Both the position numbers and the translations under genes were made by a program. 64,000 nt of DNA, from contig OX388351.1 in NCBI GenBank assembly GCA_947579665.1, positions 52,336,939 to 52,400,938 of the forward strand, given 5' to 3'. Source of the DNA: Sympetrum striolatum (Eukaryota > Arthropoda > Insecta > Odonata > Libellulidae). Each line of letters begins with the position of its first letter. The first letter of the stretch is position 1. The notes under the pieces are model-generated. The model saw nothing but the letters and a program-made list of their open reading frames with translations. It had not been told where the DNA came from and made no database searches. Shown here piece by piece: positions 11,940-24,018 of the stretch.

Positions 11940-12170
11940 CATGCCTTTTTGATTGATGTTCATTTTCCATCACTTAAAGATGCTGCCCACAGGATTTGTC
12001 CCTTTGCTGGAATGGGGGTCAACTTAGGCTTTGGAGATTTTGATTGCCTTCAGAAGAAGTTGTCAGAAGCAACATATGTGGGCTGTGAATTGGGTGAGAG
12101 AAAATGTCATAATTCCCTCAATTTTAGGAAAAGGCACAAAATGACCTCAGGTGCCAAAGCATCTTCATAA
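11940..12170 (+). pseudogene. COQ6-like ubiquinone-biosynthesis monooxygenase fragment
   Basis: From 11979 the frame encodes DAAHRICPFAGMGVNLGFGD, followed by a leucine/alanine-rich helix and then FRKRHKMT. The UbiH/COQ6 family of flavin monooxygenases carries GDAAH-x3-P-x-AGQG-x-NLG-x2-D as its second FAD-contacting motif, and the GVNLGFGD version is typical of mitochondrial COQ6 (C5-hydroxylation in coenzyme Q synthesis). Here the Gly before DAAH is replaced, the conserved AGQG is AGMG, and in-frame stops follow at about 12168-12173. No further COQ6 exons are visible on either side. It is most likely a duplicated or retro-copied fragment; a diverged exon of an intact gene with distant exons is less likely. 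Confidence 0.55.
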
Positions 12171-14960
12171 TAATTGCTTCCGTTAATATGAATATGTTCT
12201 TTTGTATGTAAACGGGAGATCATCATTACCTACTTCAGTATGAGAGTGAGAGACAGCTGCACAACTTGCTGAGAATGATTTTCATAGATGCCTTATAAAA
12301 ACTATATGGAAGGGATGTGGTTTTGCTGAGGACTCTTAGAATTCAGCTAACAGATATTCTTAAGCCAATTAAAATTACATATCAAATATACAGTTTTTCA
12401 TTCTATGCTGTGTGTCCTTCATATTTCTTTGATATATATTTCTAACTTCATGTCATATTTTTGCCAGAAAAAGATAACAAAAGAAGCAGTAGTTTGAGCA
12501 GTTTTGAAGATATGTTTCCTTCCTTAGATTGATTCTCAGAATTTTGGTAAATAAATTAATATTTGTAAAGTAAAATATTAGCACATTTTATAACAATTTG
12601 CAGCTTGTTATATTATATTTTGAAAATCCCATTTTATACAGCTGATTTCATCATTGATCATAAGAAATCTTAAAACAGATTATTGGAATATTTTGGTAAG
12701 TTTTTCAGTAGATGATGTTTTAACACAATTAATTGGTAAGTGTTTTGATTTATTGAGGATGATTTGTGGAAACATCCTTGCAGGATGCATCATTGACTTT
12801 GTAAATTGTAGTATTGCAATGCTCAATTTTAATATAAAAAAGTGTATTTCATTAAAAAAGCAGACTCTTTTTTTGCAAGGAAATCTTAGTACCTTAAGAT
12901 TGAGATGAACTTGAACAAGGAATGAGTCAAAAGAAATTTTTATGTAAAAAAAAACAATCTTAAAAACACAAATAAGAGTTATTGGTTTCTTGTTGACTAT
13001 GTCACATCAGTACATGATGGATGGTTTATGGATTGTCCCATGATAAACCAGAATCACCCTCCAATAAAAGAGGTGGAGGTCCCAAATTGTGGTTTCTAGT
13101 GACTATTGAACAAGGTATTTTGGAGGGTAAAAGGAGTATCCTTTCAGGTACCCTAATTAATAAAATGTCTTTTTTTCTAGTTTGCATTTATTGAGGTTTT
13201 TTTATTTACATTAAAAATATTTAAAGGATATTTGTGTAGATAATTGTAGCTTCACTACATTGCACTCAAAACTTTGGATGGTTAACTTTAATTTTGACTA
13301 GACTTTTATTGAATTTTAATGTGACGATGATATTGCCATGCTTGTTCAACAGTGCATAGTTATTCTCATTTCCTTTTTGTCTTTCATTTCATGGCTAAAG
13401 TTTTCAAAAGGTAAAACAAATTGTCTATTATACAATAACGGCTCAAACTGATACCATACAAGATTTGTTCAAAAAGTTTCAGGACTGATTTTAAAAATAT
13501 TAATTGTGAATATATGCCTCATATTCCACATGGAAAGTAACTCAGGAGAGATCAAGTTTTCAATTGCTTTCCATCCGAATTCAATTGTGCTGCAAGTGAC
13601 CTTGCAATTCAAGCTGTCCTGGAACTTCAAACAGACCTTACATTTTATTTTCATTGTCGAGCAATACAAGAAAATAAGGATATTTACTTTTAAATCAAGG
13701 TCTTTGATGCCTCGAGTTGTGCTTGGTTTGCTTTTATGGTTGGGTTGATTCCAAATGGGGCATAGATGTTCAGTTGAGAGATTGGGAGTACATTATGGCT
13801 GTTAAAATTCCAGTAACCAACTGACTATCGTCTTTAATCCAGTAGAAATTGGAGGTTAGATAGTGACCACTAAGAAACAGCAGCCATGACCAATATGCCT
13901 ACTTCAACAATTATTCCTAATCTGTCCTAATAAAATGCACAGTTTATACGAGGGCAGCTATCTTAGATTTGGCTAGGATTTTACATACTTTGTCAGTTCT
14001 TAGTCATTGTGAGTACCGTCACTGCACTGTCACAAGAGGATCGATTTTATGGAGTCATAATAGAAGAGCTGTGGTTTTCAACAAAGATAACTCCTAACCT
14101 AGCTAATTATCAAGGCTACTTCAAGAATATTTCATGTTGAATGGTAATCCAGAGACAAATATTGTTTTTTGTGTTGAGCACTTGACTAATTTGGTATAGA
14201 TCATAACCTGAGATTTGATAAAAGGAGCACACAAAATAACAGTGCTGCTATGGGACACAAACATTATTTGTTATCAACCTTGATATTTGGAAACTCTATT
14301 GCCTGGTATATATTAGGGAAATCTATTTATTGACCTCCAGGTTATTTAATACATCTATATTAACACCCTAGAAATTACTGTTCAAAGTGAAATGAGGGGG
14401 TAAATTATTCCAGCACAAAATATGAAGGAAAGGAGTAAAACTAGGTGAATCTGGAATAGAGATTGAATTATGTAATAGTTGCAGCCTAAGGTTATACAAT
14501 AGGATTTCCCTGTTTCTGCAAATCCTTCTGTTTCTCACTTTCAAATGGATTTAAGGAATCTTTGAAAGTTCCACTGTCCTCCATTTTATTTCATTTTCCC
14601 AATATTTCATCAAAGCAAGCAGATTTCCATGTTTGCTGTTTACAACATAGATTTCATCTACTTTCTGCATGCTATAGAAATTGTGTTATAGTTGGACTTT
14701 AATACCAATAAATTTACAAAATAAGTCTATATAATAAGTAAGTCTGTATAATTATATGTAAAATATATCATTTTTTAAATATTACTTTATTACCTATTTT
14801 ACTATTGATTTTATTTAATTGACTATTCTAATTGAGAAATATTTAAACCTATGTATACTTCATCCGTACTGTGACAGATCCTTCCTCTTAACAGTTTCTC
14901 CCTTTATTTCTGTCGAGACAAATAACAAAATTCAATACAGTGAACAGTCGCGTTTTCGAA
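12171..14960. other. no supported gene
   Basis: AT-rich non-coding sequence. Frames at 12654-12908, 13469-13669 and 13506-13748 have no recognisable motif and lie in low-complexity sequence. Confidence 0.3.
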
Positions 14961-15295
14961 ATGGTCCGACCTGCCGGTCAACTTGGGGCTGGTTCTTCTG
15001 AGTCGTTCCGTCCCTTCTTCTGCGGCCTTGCGGTCTGGGCTCTTCTGCCCGTCTTGTACCTCTTCACTCGCCTTCGCAGCCTTGCCGTCACCGTCTCTGC
15101 CCTCGGGCGTCCAAAATAAACATTACACACAAAAAAAAACACGCGAAAATCGCAGCCCTTCATTCCTCAATCGTTGCACAAAAAAACAAACACAAAATAC
15201 AATACCGTTACAGTACTTACAGTGTAATTTATTAAAATCTTGTATTTATTTCATGCAATAGGGCTCTTCCCTTAAATAAATTATTATTATTATTA
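14960..15295 (+). repeat. GC-rich block followed by a tail ending in (ATT)n
   Basis: About 14965-15115 is markedly richer in G+C than the surrounding sequence. It is followed by A-rich segments and ends in AAATAAATT plus an (ATT)n microsatellite at about 15278-15297. A GC-rich body with a simple A/T tail fits a 5'-truncated non-LTR retrotransposon 3' end, but no protein motif confirms this. Confidence 0.35.
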
Positions 15296-15659
15296 TCATA
15301 AAATTTTGCCCAGACCTGAGAGAGACTACAGTAAGAATGAATATTTATTAATTTATTCAACTGTATGTACCCTTTTGTCACATCACCAATATCACATCAA
15401 CAGAATTTAAAAGGATAAAATATAATAAAGAATAGGATTTCATAAGTATACAATATCATAAATAAAGAAAATTATATCACAAATCATTCAACTTAAATCA
15501 TAAATATCACTATCATTATAACTATTATTAAAATGAATTTTAGCATAAATGATTGTTGGTAGCAAACATAAATACATATGAAATAATACAATATAATTTA
15601 CTTTTATTTACAGTAAGTGTTCAATATTATACTTGAAATTTATATCTAACATTCAAGGG

Positions 15660-16790
15660 GACTTCTATTTTTGATAGTATTTAAACTAGAATGAAAAATG
15701 TTTATGTTTTCTAGATAGTTAATCAAGCAAAAGAATTATTTGCTACTCAATGTAACCTATCGAGATGTGCATTGAAGGAGTGATTAGATTTTGAAGCAGG
15801 TATGGCTACTAAGTATTGGCCTCTAGATACATGAGATGTCTCATGCAGTTTTATATTTTCAAATATTAAGTGAGAGTAAATTTTGTTGTGGAGTAGGTTG
15901 TATAAAAATACTAAGTTGAATAATAAATGGTGATGACAAAGAGGGAAAATTTTAAGCTGTGTTGTTGTATAACTTTATATGATATATTTTGCACATCATG
16001 ACCCTGCTTATAGTTAGTCTAAGAGATTTATGTTGTTATTTTTCAATTGATTTTGAATGTTTTGCGTAACATGAAGACCAGGTAATGGATGCATATTTCA
16101 GTACGGGTCTTACAATTGTGCAATATAAAACTTTCAGGGCTATTGTGTTGTTCATACTTTTAGTATTCCTGGAGATGAAACCTAACATTTTCAAGGCTTT
16201 GTTACTTACAAAGTGAATGTGTGCATTATAATTAAGAGATGAATCAAGCAGCAAACCAAGATCCTGAATTTCCACTTCCTTAGCTAGTATGTTACCACCA
16301 ATACTGCATGGATAATTTATTGGCTTACTTAATTTGGTAAAGGATACAATCTTGCCTTTTTTGTATTTAAGATCATGCGATTATTAGAGTATCATGTCTG
16401 CATTTCTATCAAACTATTTTGCAAGGCTACAAAGTCGTTTCCAACTTTTAATTTCTTTAAACATTTTCAAATCGTCTGCAAATAGAAGTGCATTTACATT
16501 TGCAAGTTTGATAGCTATATCATTTATGAATAAGTTGGAACAATAGATGGCCAAGGTGGGACACCTGGTGTGGAGTGAAAAGGGAGATAAATAATGTTTT
16601 TACTATAACTGCGTGTTCCCTACCAGTTAAGTAACTTGATATCCAATTTAGTAACTTTCCTCTGCCTGCCAGTATTTGTTGTTTATTGACCAATAAACAG
16701 TGATATACCTTATCAAATGCCTTTTCAAAGTCAGTATATGGTGGGAAATGCAAGACAACCAAATACAACCCAATCAGAGGAGTAAATTGA
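15660..16790 (-). pseudogene. degraded CR1/Jockey-like LINE, RT core to C-terminus
   Basis: On the minus strand the element starts with YTDFEKAFDKV (16768 downward), an RT palm motif, followed by LLNWISSYLTGR, a damaged PQGS-LGPLLF region, a FADDLKMFK box (about 16490-16450) with the catalytic Asp pair, VEIQDLGLLLDSSLNYNAHI (about 16280) and CTIVRPVLKYASITW (about 16120). It ends in a NHSFNA / RLH-VAN C-terminus near 15740. Many stops and frameshifts show it is dead. The 5' half with the endonuclease is missing. Confidence 0.8.
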
Positions 16791-17065
16791 CACCATTAAA
16801 AGAATATGGAAATAATAAAAAAGATGCTAAAAAACATGTTAAAGTATCTATCCAAACAAAAGTTATTAAACTTGCAAAGTAATTAATGGGCATGATTTAG
16901 AAAGGTCACACTGTATGTTCACAATATCACTTATTTTTTTGAGTTTGTTATATGAATCTTGTTATTATCATGCATACAGAGAATTCTATGTCCTCAGTAA
17001 GGTAGTTTCATACTTGCAAAATTTCACTATTAGAGAAAAAAAATAATGGTCATAGTTTCTTTTAG

Positions 17066-17565
17066 ATGAAATATAGTATTTATGATATATCAGTACTACA
17101 GTCAGAGCTACAGTCCCCTGTGGGCCTTCGCCTCTTTCATGACTCTTCTCCAAGCTTTTATATCAGCAGCAACAGTCCTCCAGTTCCTAACTCCTATCTT
17201 GCTCAGATCCTCTATTATTCCATCTTTTACATGGTTTGCCTCTTTGTCTTCCCTCTGTGGGTCTGCAATCATTGATTTTCTTAACGGATCTGGATGGTTC
17301 AAGTAAATTACCAAGCCACCTGATCGTCTGCGTCTTAATGTATCAGACAATGCTTTCTTCTTGAATTAGATTGTTTATTACTTCATTTGTTCCATTCCTC
17401 CACAGTAAATTTTCATTGAATAGAGGAACATAGATTTATCTCATTACTTTTCTTCAAACACATTAAGTATGTCCTCATTTTTCTTTGTAACGGATCATGC
17501 TTCACACCCGTAGGTCACAATGGGCTTCATGATAAATCAATATATTTTCACTTTGCTGCATCTAT
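17066..17565 (-). pseudogene. LINE 3' fragment (RT C-terminal region)
   Basis: On the minus strand, KPIVTYGCEA (about 17530) leads through NVFEEK to LRRRRSGGLVIYLNHPDP and ends in GVRNWRTVAADIKAWRRV followed by EAKAHRGL (17350-17108). This is the familiar Y-G-E-W ... WR-V/EAH-GL end of APE-type LINEs. The catalytic core is absent. Confidence 0.75.
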
Positions 17566-17569
17566 ATAG

Positions 17570-20500
17570 TACGAGTAAAATGTAGCAATGTATGTAACAA
17601 TTTTTTATTTCAATATTTTTCTATTATGAAGTTTGAGTTGCTAGTACTCATTGAAAATTCTCTGTGAGAGATCAATGCTGAGCCATTGAGCATGAATGTG
17701 TGGATCGAGCAAAATAAATAAGATTCTAGAAAGTACTTATGTTAAAATGATTAAGAATTGTTACATATAAGAAAAACATTACCTAAATAATTTCTTCATA
17801 AATAAAGAAATCAAAACTACTTTTTCAGAAATTGATCTAGTAAACTCTCCAACTCATCTATTCAGAAGAACAAAATAGATAATTACCAGATTTATAAATT
17901 AATATTGTTCAAACGAATGAGATCTCATGAGCATTAAATGAGAATATAAATTTTTGTAAGTTCTGTGTAGAAAAAATTGAGAACTTCAAGAAATGTACAA
18001 AATAAGTACATAATTGAGAAATATTTTAAAAGTAAAAAAGAATTTAGAAACATCATGGACAGAAAGAAAACACTCTAAGTCCTCAAGGACATTTGCTACT
18101 TCAGAGCTTAAGTTCCAAAAATAATTACATTAATTGCTTCAGAAATATTAATGCAATCAAATTGATCATTAATTGACTTTTCGTTTACGAATTGTTCAGT
18201 TCTAATTTCCTTTCTTTATGACATTCCCAAACTGAGTCTAAGAGAATTTTCGTGACTCTTGCTTTTAAGATAACATAATTCTGCTCTCACCTTCCCACCA
18301 CTATTACCGACATTGCTCTCAGCAGGTCCAAGCCGAGCCTTTTAATTGTTTTCCCACAGATTTTTAGAATTCGTGCTCCAATTTAAATCATTGATCCCTA
18401 GATATTCAAATGGATCATTAATTTTGTACGGGTAATTCCGATGCAATTGTTTCCTTTCGAAGAACTTCACCACGGACCATTTACTTGCATTAAGACTTAG
18501 CTGTCATTTTCTGCATCACCTTTGAAAGTTGATGAAATTGTATGACTGAATCGTTTCAGAGGATAGTACGGTCTTCTTCGTTTTTATTTTGTTCTTTTCA
18601 TCTTCCATGAAAAATGATTGCAGGATTTTTATTGTTCATGCTTTTTACTCTCCTACTAGCAATCGTTTCCTTATCTCTCATTCGCTTCAATTCTTCCTTA
18701 TACAGTTCTTTTCTTTCTAATTTCGCGAATGGCGTTTTGACTTAAAACGAGGATGAGCGGGCTAAAAATATTTCCCTCGCCTACGAAGCTCGCGCCTTGT
18801 ATTTCATTAGCGAAGTGAAAACTGATCATTTTAATGAACATTCCTAAGCAGTCATTGCTAGTAAATGCATATCGCGTAACGTTTATCATTTCGAATCACA
18901 TGCTATAAACGATAATTTAGAAGTAATTTAACTGACCCAGAATCGATAGATGCTTGACTTTTAAATTCAATCGAAAAAATATTTCGCGAGGAATGAAAAA
19001 TATCCTAAATAGTTTTATATTCTGTATATAGTTTATTATTTATTCTACTAAAATAAATGCGCTAACATTTAAATACATTACTATAACATTTACAAGGATG
19101 AGTTACATGGAAGAGTACACTTTAAATCTCAACAAAGACATTTCGTTATTATTATTATTAATACTTTCGCCTCTACGACATCTCACAGTAAATTCAGTAC
19201 CACTAACAACCATTCTGAGGTTAGTAACTTGTATTTTTCCCTGGTGACTTCAACGAGGGAAAGGTGAGCTTCGGCACGCGGTTGTAAGCGACGTTGCAAA
19301 ATTTTAGGAAAAACGATTTTTTGTCCCCACTAAAGCTGCTGCATTGAAACAGCATGCTCTGGGCGACAATATGGCTTCCGCTGCCTCGGCCAAACATTTA
19401 TTATTGTTTTTCCCATTTTTCTAATTATAGAGTAAAATTATCGTTAGTGATGATTAGGGAAATCAATCACTCGGAAAATATGTTATATGACATATTTTAA
19501 ATAACACGTAAATGGTACATATATTTTACTCTTTTTCTTATAGCATACCTCATGTTTTACTCCAAAACGCCTTTTTTTCAAAATCCTTCATTTCACATTC
19601 ATTTTCATGAGTTAAACAATTCTTAAACGAAAAGTCAATTAATGATAAATTCGATTCCTGAAATAATAGTTGTAAGATAGTCTGGAACCTGATTAGTTTT
19701 CGGCTCTGAAAGCACTGAAAGGGAAGGCTTCAAGTCTTTCCTCCAACCCTTCACCCTTATCTCTTGAGGTGGTCTATCTTTCCATGTACGCGTGTATCGT
19801 CTTCATTCGCTAGCATGGGGTTGCGGGAAAAAGAAACCTTCTTCACCAGCTGTTATTGCCTCATCGAGGATTTCCTCCGTACTTGCCCGTGAATCCCGTC
19901 CACCTCACGGCGTTCGCTCACGGAAGTTAAAATGCGCTAACTTTGGGCGGAAATCTAATGCATGCAAGCCTATTGAAATCGTCTATTCGCAAAGCATGGC
20001 CACCATTTTCGAAGTTACCTAGAAAATGCATCAGGAACAATTTCCTACCTGCTCCTCATCTTCGTAGTTGTAATACCTCAAACACTATCACGAGTTGTTA
20101 TAAAAGATACTGCCGTCGTTCAACATTGCTAGTAAAACGAAAAAAAATGATGGAATAACGTTCCATTTAAATTTGATAATGACATTCAAAGGAGTTCCAG
20201 CAACTGTTGACACAGTTGGTTGGTGTTGGTGTATTTATCGTGTCATAGGATCCGATTTTCTAAAATATATTCCGGTAATAATTCTGAATACATTTGGACT
20301 GGACCTTTCTTGATAAATTGAATAAATTAACTGTTACGTTGGAGAGGGTTGAAGCTGAGTGTTGATACAGAAAAAAGAGATGCAGTGGTTAATTTGAACA
20401 TTTAAAAATGTCTTACATTGTGATAAACACGTTATTATTTATTTTTGTTAAATGGAAGATGGGACTCAAAAGTCCCAATTTCGCCAAATAAAGTCCCTTG

Positions 20501-22250
20501 TATTTATTCATTCTTCCTTTGCTAAGTAAATGAGATTTATGGATTTCGGAAATCATTACGCCATATGTCATGTTCAGGGTTTGCCAATTGGCAACAGGGT
20601 GATTTGAGCAGGCCCAACGCTCGGTTGAGGTTCTTCTGAGAATGCTCTATTGAGTAAGAAAGGACTCTGAAGAGGTGGATTATCTAAATATTATTCGCAA
20701 AACATGGGAGATTTGATAAGCTCGATGAATGATACCGATGAAAGTCGTATTACCATTTATCGACATTGTATCACTGTGAACTCATTAAAGTGAAATTGAA
20801 TCGTTTGTTGTAATCAATTTTTTAAATCGCTTCAAATTGTATCTTTTTAATTGTGCAATTTTAATTTATAAGCATTGCTTAAACTTAGCAGCTTATGATT
20901 CTTCCCCTTTAGGTAGCCGTCATTTCCCCAGTTTCCCCTAAACAAGATTCTCTGAGTCTTATTCTTCCTGACTATTACTCATTTAGCATTTAGCAACACT
21001 GTATGTTTTTCTACTGGAAGTATTATCATCAGATAAGAATTATATCATTCCATCTTCATGCGGGCGGGATTTAGTGTCCTGAATTTCCAAGCCCTATCGC
21101 ATATTTTCCGAATGATATTTGCCTAAATTTGCGTGTCTCCCAGAATATGCGCAAATTTCTAACTTTTGACATGATCTTCCATTTCCAATAATCATAATCG
21201 TAAAGAGTTACGACGACGAAATTGAAATTATTGAGCCTTGCTATTATTGATTACCTTCTCTACAATTTTTCAATATTTTCATCCACTTTAATTTCGAATC
21301 ACTTCATTGCTTTTCGTTCAATCATTATTTCAGTGATCGAAAACAAACAACCATTTAGGACAAACGATGAAATTATCCTATTCCAGTTTCCGCTTTTATA
21401 ATCATCCAGTACATTCAAAAGTAATCTCCTCTATCCTGTTAATACTTGACTCATTTTGCTTTTGCTCTTCCTCTCAACGCATAATATGCTATATTTGTCC
21501 TTGTACAATATAATTCTCTTGCTTCTTTGTTCTTATTTATAGTTACCTGAATGGTATATGCAATCTTGACTGTATGTAATTTTATCGATAATATTTCTTA
21601 TAATATGTATTTATCTGACTTATATTTTACCTAACGGATGCAAGTCCGCTAGGTACTTTGTCCCTTTCTTTCTTTTTGGTTTGTTTTATGCTATTGTGTA
21701 TATTAATATAATTTATTTAAGGGAGAACTGATTCTTGTTACTTACTGGTAATGTATTTCTATATTTTTTCATGTTCTTTTTTCTCATCTTTTAGTTATTA
21801 CTATCGGTAGGTTTGCGCAGGTTTTTCACATCTCTCTTTTTTGCGGGTGTATTCTTACAGTGGATATATTCTTCTTTTCCTAAGAATGTTTTAGGGTTTT
21901 TACAATCAAAATTCTTCTAATTTGTTCTCATCGTATTCTCCTTAATTTGATTATTACAATTAATGACGATGGATCAGAAGAATTAGAAGATGGAAGAAGA
22001 GACTTATAGCCTCAATCTCGCCCAAATAAACATGAATATTATCATAACCCTCGCCTACTATTGTGGGAAACGAAAGATGGTGAATCTACTTTCGCCCCAA
22101 CAGTCGAATTTGGTTGAATATTTATTGTCTCTAATTGCTTGCCTCAAAAGAGCATTCGATAGATGTAATCGGAAACCGCTTATGCAGTAACTATTACTTT
22201 GTCATTCGGTGCAGGATAGAGAGAAATGACTCTTTCATTTACTCTTGTTG
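17570..22250. other. long stretch without supported gene
   Basis: Nothing recognisable beyond short random frames (18698-18889, 19792-20158, 21990-22190). A small perfect palindrome, AAAATATG/CATATTTT with a short spacer, lies near 19477-19500, and a somewhat higher G+C segment at 19700-20000 has no identifiable coding content. Confidence 0.3.
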
Positions 22251-22254
22251 CTGT

Positions 22255-22575
22255 TTTGTTCATGACTGAGATGATTTGGAAGATACTATGGTATGAGTGA
22301 TGCTGAATAGAGGCATTGATTCCCTCCTTATGGAGAGCAAAGAAAATTGTTGCTTATAATCATGTGCTTAAATTGCGTGGACATGTTTCGCTTATAGCAT
22401 TCATTCTCAGTGAAGAAGCCGGAATGCTATAAGCTGTAAGCTCTAGCTATATGCAAGTAAGCCGCATTCTTCCCTGCTAGCTCTTGGTAATTAATGCTAG
22501 AGGGGGACCTGGCATCGGGCTGAATACTTTACGGACAGCTTCATTATTGTATTATGTCTATTTAAGCCAGCAATT
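22255..22575 (+). repeat. dispersed repeat family R1, copy 4
   Basis: Contains CATGACTGAGATGATTTGGA, CTCCTTATGGAGA, GTGGACATGTT, CTTATAGCATTC, TCAGTGAAGAAG and GCTGAATACTTTACGGA in the same order as copies 3 and 5. Its 3' side continues through TTTAAGCCAGCAATTCTTC, which matches sequence found beyond the MITE in copy 5. Confidence 0.5.
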
Positions 22576-22579
22576 CTTC

Positions 22580-23800
22580 ATAACTATGATTTAATTCCAA
22601 GTTCTATTAATTAACAGCAATGCATGCTAACTTTTTATCTAACAGTTCCGTAAACCTAAATGTGGGGCTGCATTCCTTTCTGGAAGCAGGTGAAGGGCGA
22701 ACTTTGAGTCATACCTTCAACCCTCCGCCGGTGGTATCTGTCCCCAAGGCGTATGACGACAGCAAGGATGGTATGTTCAGAGGAAATCAGGTTTATCTTT
22801 CGTAATTTTAGGGTCGGCTAGTTATAGGATACTGCTAAAGAAATGCTATCGGGAATTTTCATTTTATTTACGATAAACATATATTTGTATAATTTCCGAA
22901 GCTAGAAGAGTTAGGACAATATCTGGAAAGTGCAATGAATAGGGTAATTAGTTTCAGAAGGAATGTACTCAGCTAAAGCGATGAGGGCCGCGCGCTATCA
23001 TTCATAGCTTTAGTTGTTCGCTGATAACGCTGGTGCGGGACCACGAGTATTGAACTGGAGGTGTGGTATTGTTGACAAATAAATAACATGAAAAGTTTCT
23101 TCCATCAATGGAGACATTCTTAGGTGTGAACCTTCCTGTGATAGGAATCACAATATCTATGATAATCAAAAATTTTCCACCAAAATATAGGAAAAACGAA
23201 AAAAATATCAATATAGCAATTTTAGATATACTTCATCTTGCAATAGTCATTCATATTTCCATCATCGAACAAATTATACGACTGCACCGAGGCGAAAAAT
23301 GAAGCTGCATAATTTTTAATTCAATAGAAAAATTTTAACTGCAGAGACTAAATCCTTTCCTGAAACATTAGGGCAACGCAGATCCTGAGAGAAATTTTAT
23401 ATTTTCTACCGAATGTATAAGAGGAAGTTGAAAGAAAGGGTTTATAGAAGGGTTTTCTGCGGTCAAACTGGTATCCAAGTGTTTGTTCTAAAGGTGGAGA
23501 GATACTTGCACTCTCGCAAAGAAGTTATAATTAGGCCGTATTTATTGTAGACTCTTAAACATAAAACTTAAGAAATAAATTGAACTTTCGTTACGAGAAA
23601 TCGAGTGGGATCCCTAACACTAAGAATTATAACATCATTCGAAATGAAAGTTAAAAGAATGTTCGTAAGCACAACCAAGGAAATTAAGTCAAAACACCTC
23701 CTGTTTTGGCTCATTTGATTTTTTCGGGGGGTCATTAAAATTGGAGCTTTGCCGCTTTTCCAGTCAGAGTAGAAATTCCAATGAACGTCCACATTCTACT
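22580..23800. other. no supported gene
   Basis: Short frames at 22620-22805, 23002-23302 and 23568-23792 show no motif. This is the upstream flank of the RNF216-like gene. Confidence 0.25.
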
Positions 23801-23805
23801 TTAGG

Positions 23806-23847
23806 TATATATAACGTACTGAGGAAGGTTAAAATCATTTTGTCAGT
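23806..23847 (+). promoter_or_regulatory. candidate TATA/Inr core promoter of RNF216-like gene
   Basis: TATATATAA at 23806-23814 is followed by a TCATT initiator-like word with its A at 23837 (31 bp downstream) and by TCAGT at 23843-23847. Spacing and motifs fit an arthropod core promoter. A short upstream ORF (ATG at 23858, about 13 codons) would precede the main ATG at 24019. RNA evidence is lacking; the true promoter may lie further upstream if there are more 5' exons. Confidence 0.35.
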
Positions 23848-24018
23848 AGTGCTGCAGATGCCAGCAAGAAAGCCAGAGGAGCATAGTGAGCAGAATTAAC
23901 TTCCAATTTGTTTCTAAAATATCCCAGAATTTCTGTTCCTGGTTATGTAATCGCTTTAAATTTACGAGAAAAATCGGTAAAATCAGTTAATCAACACCGA
24001 ATATATAATAGGAAAAAA

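Noticed and set aside
16700..17306. Plus-strand frames at 16700-16882, 17066-17275 and 17082-17306
   Set aside because: They are antisense frames of minus-strand LINE fragments.
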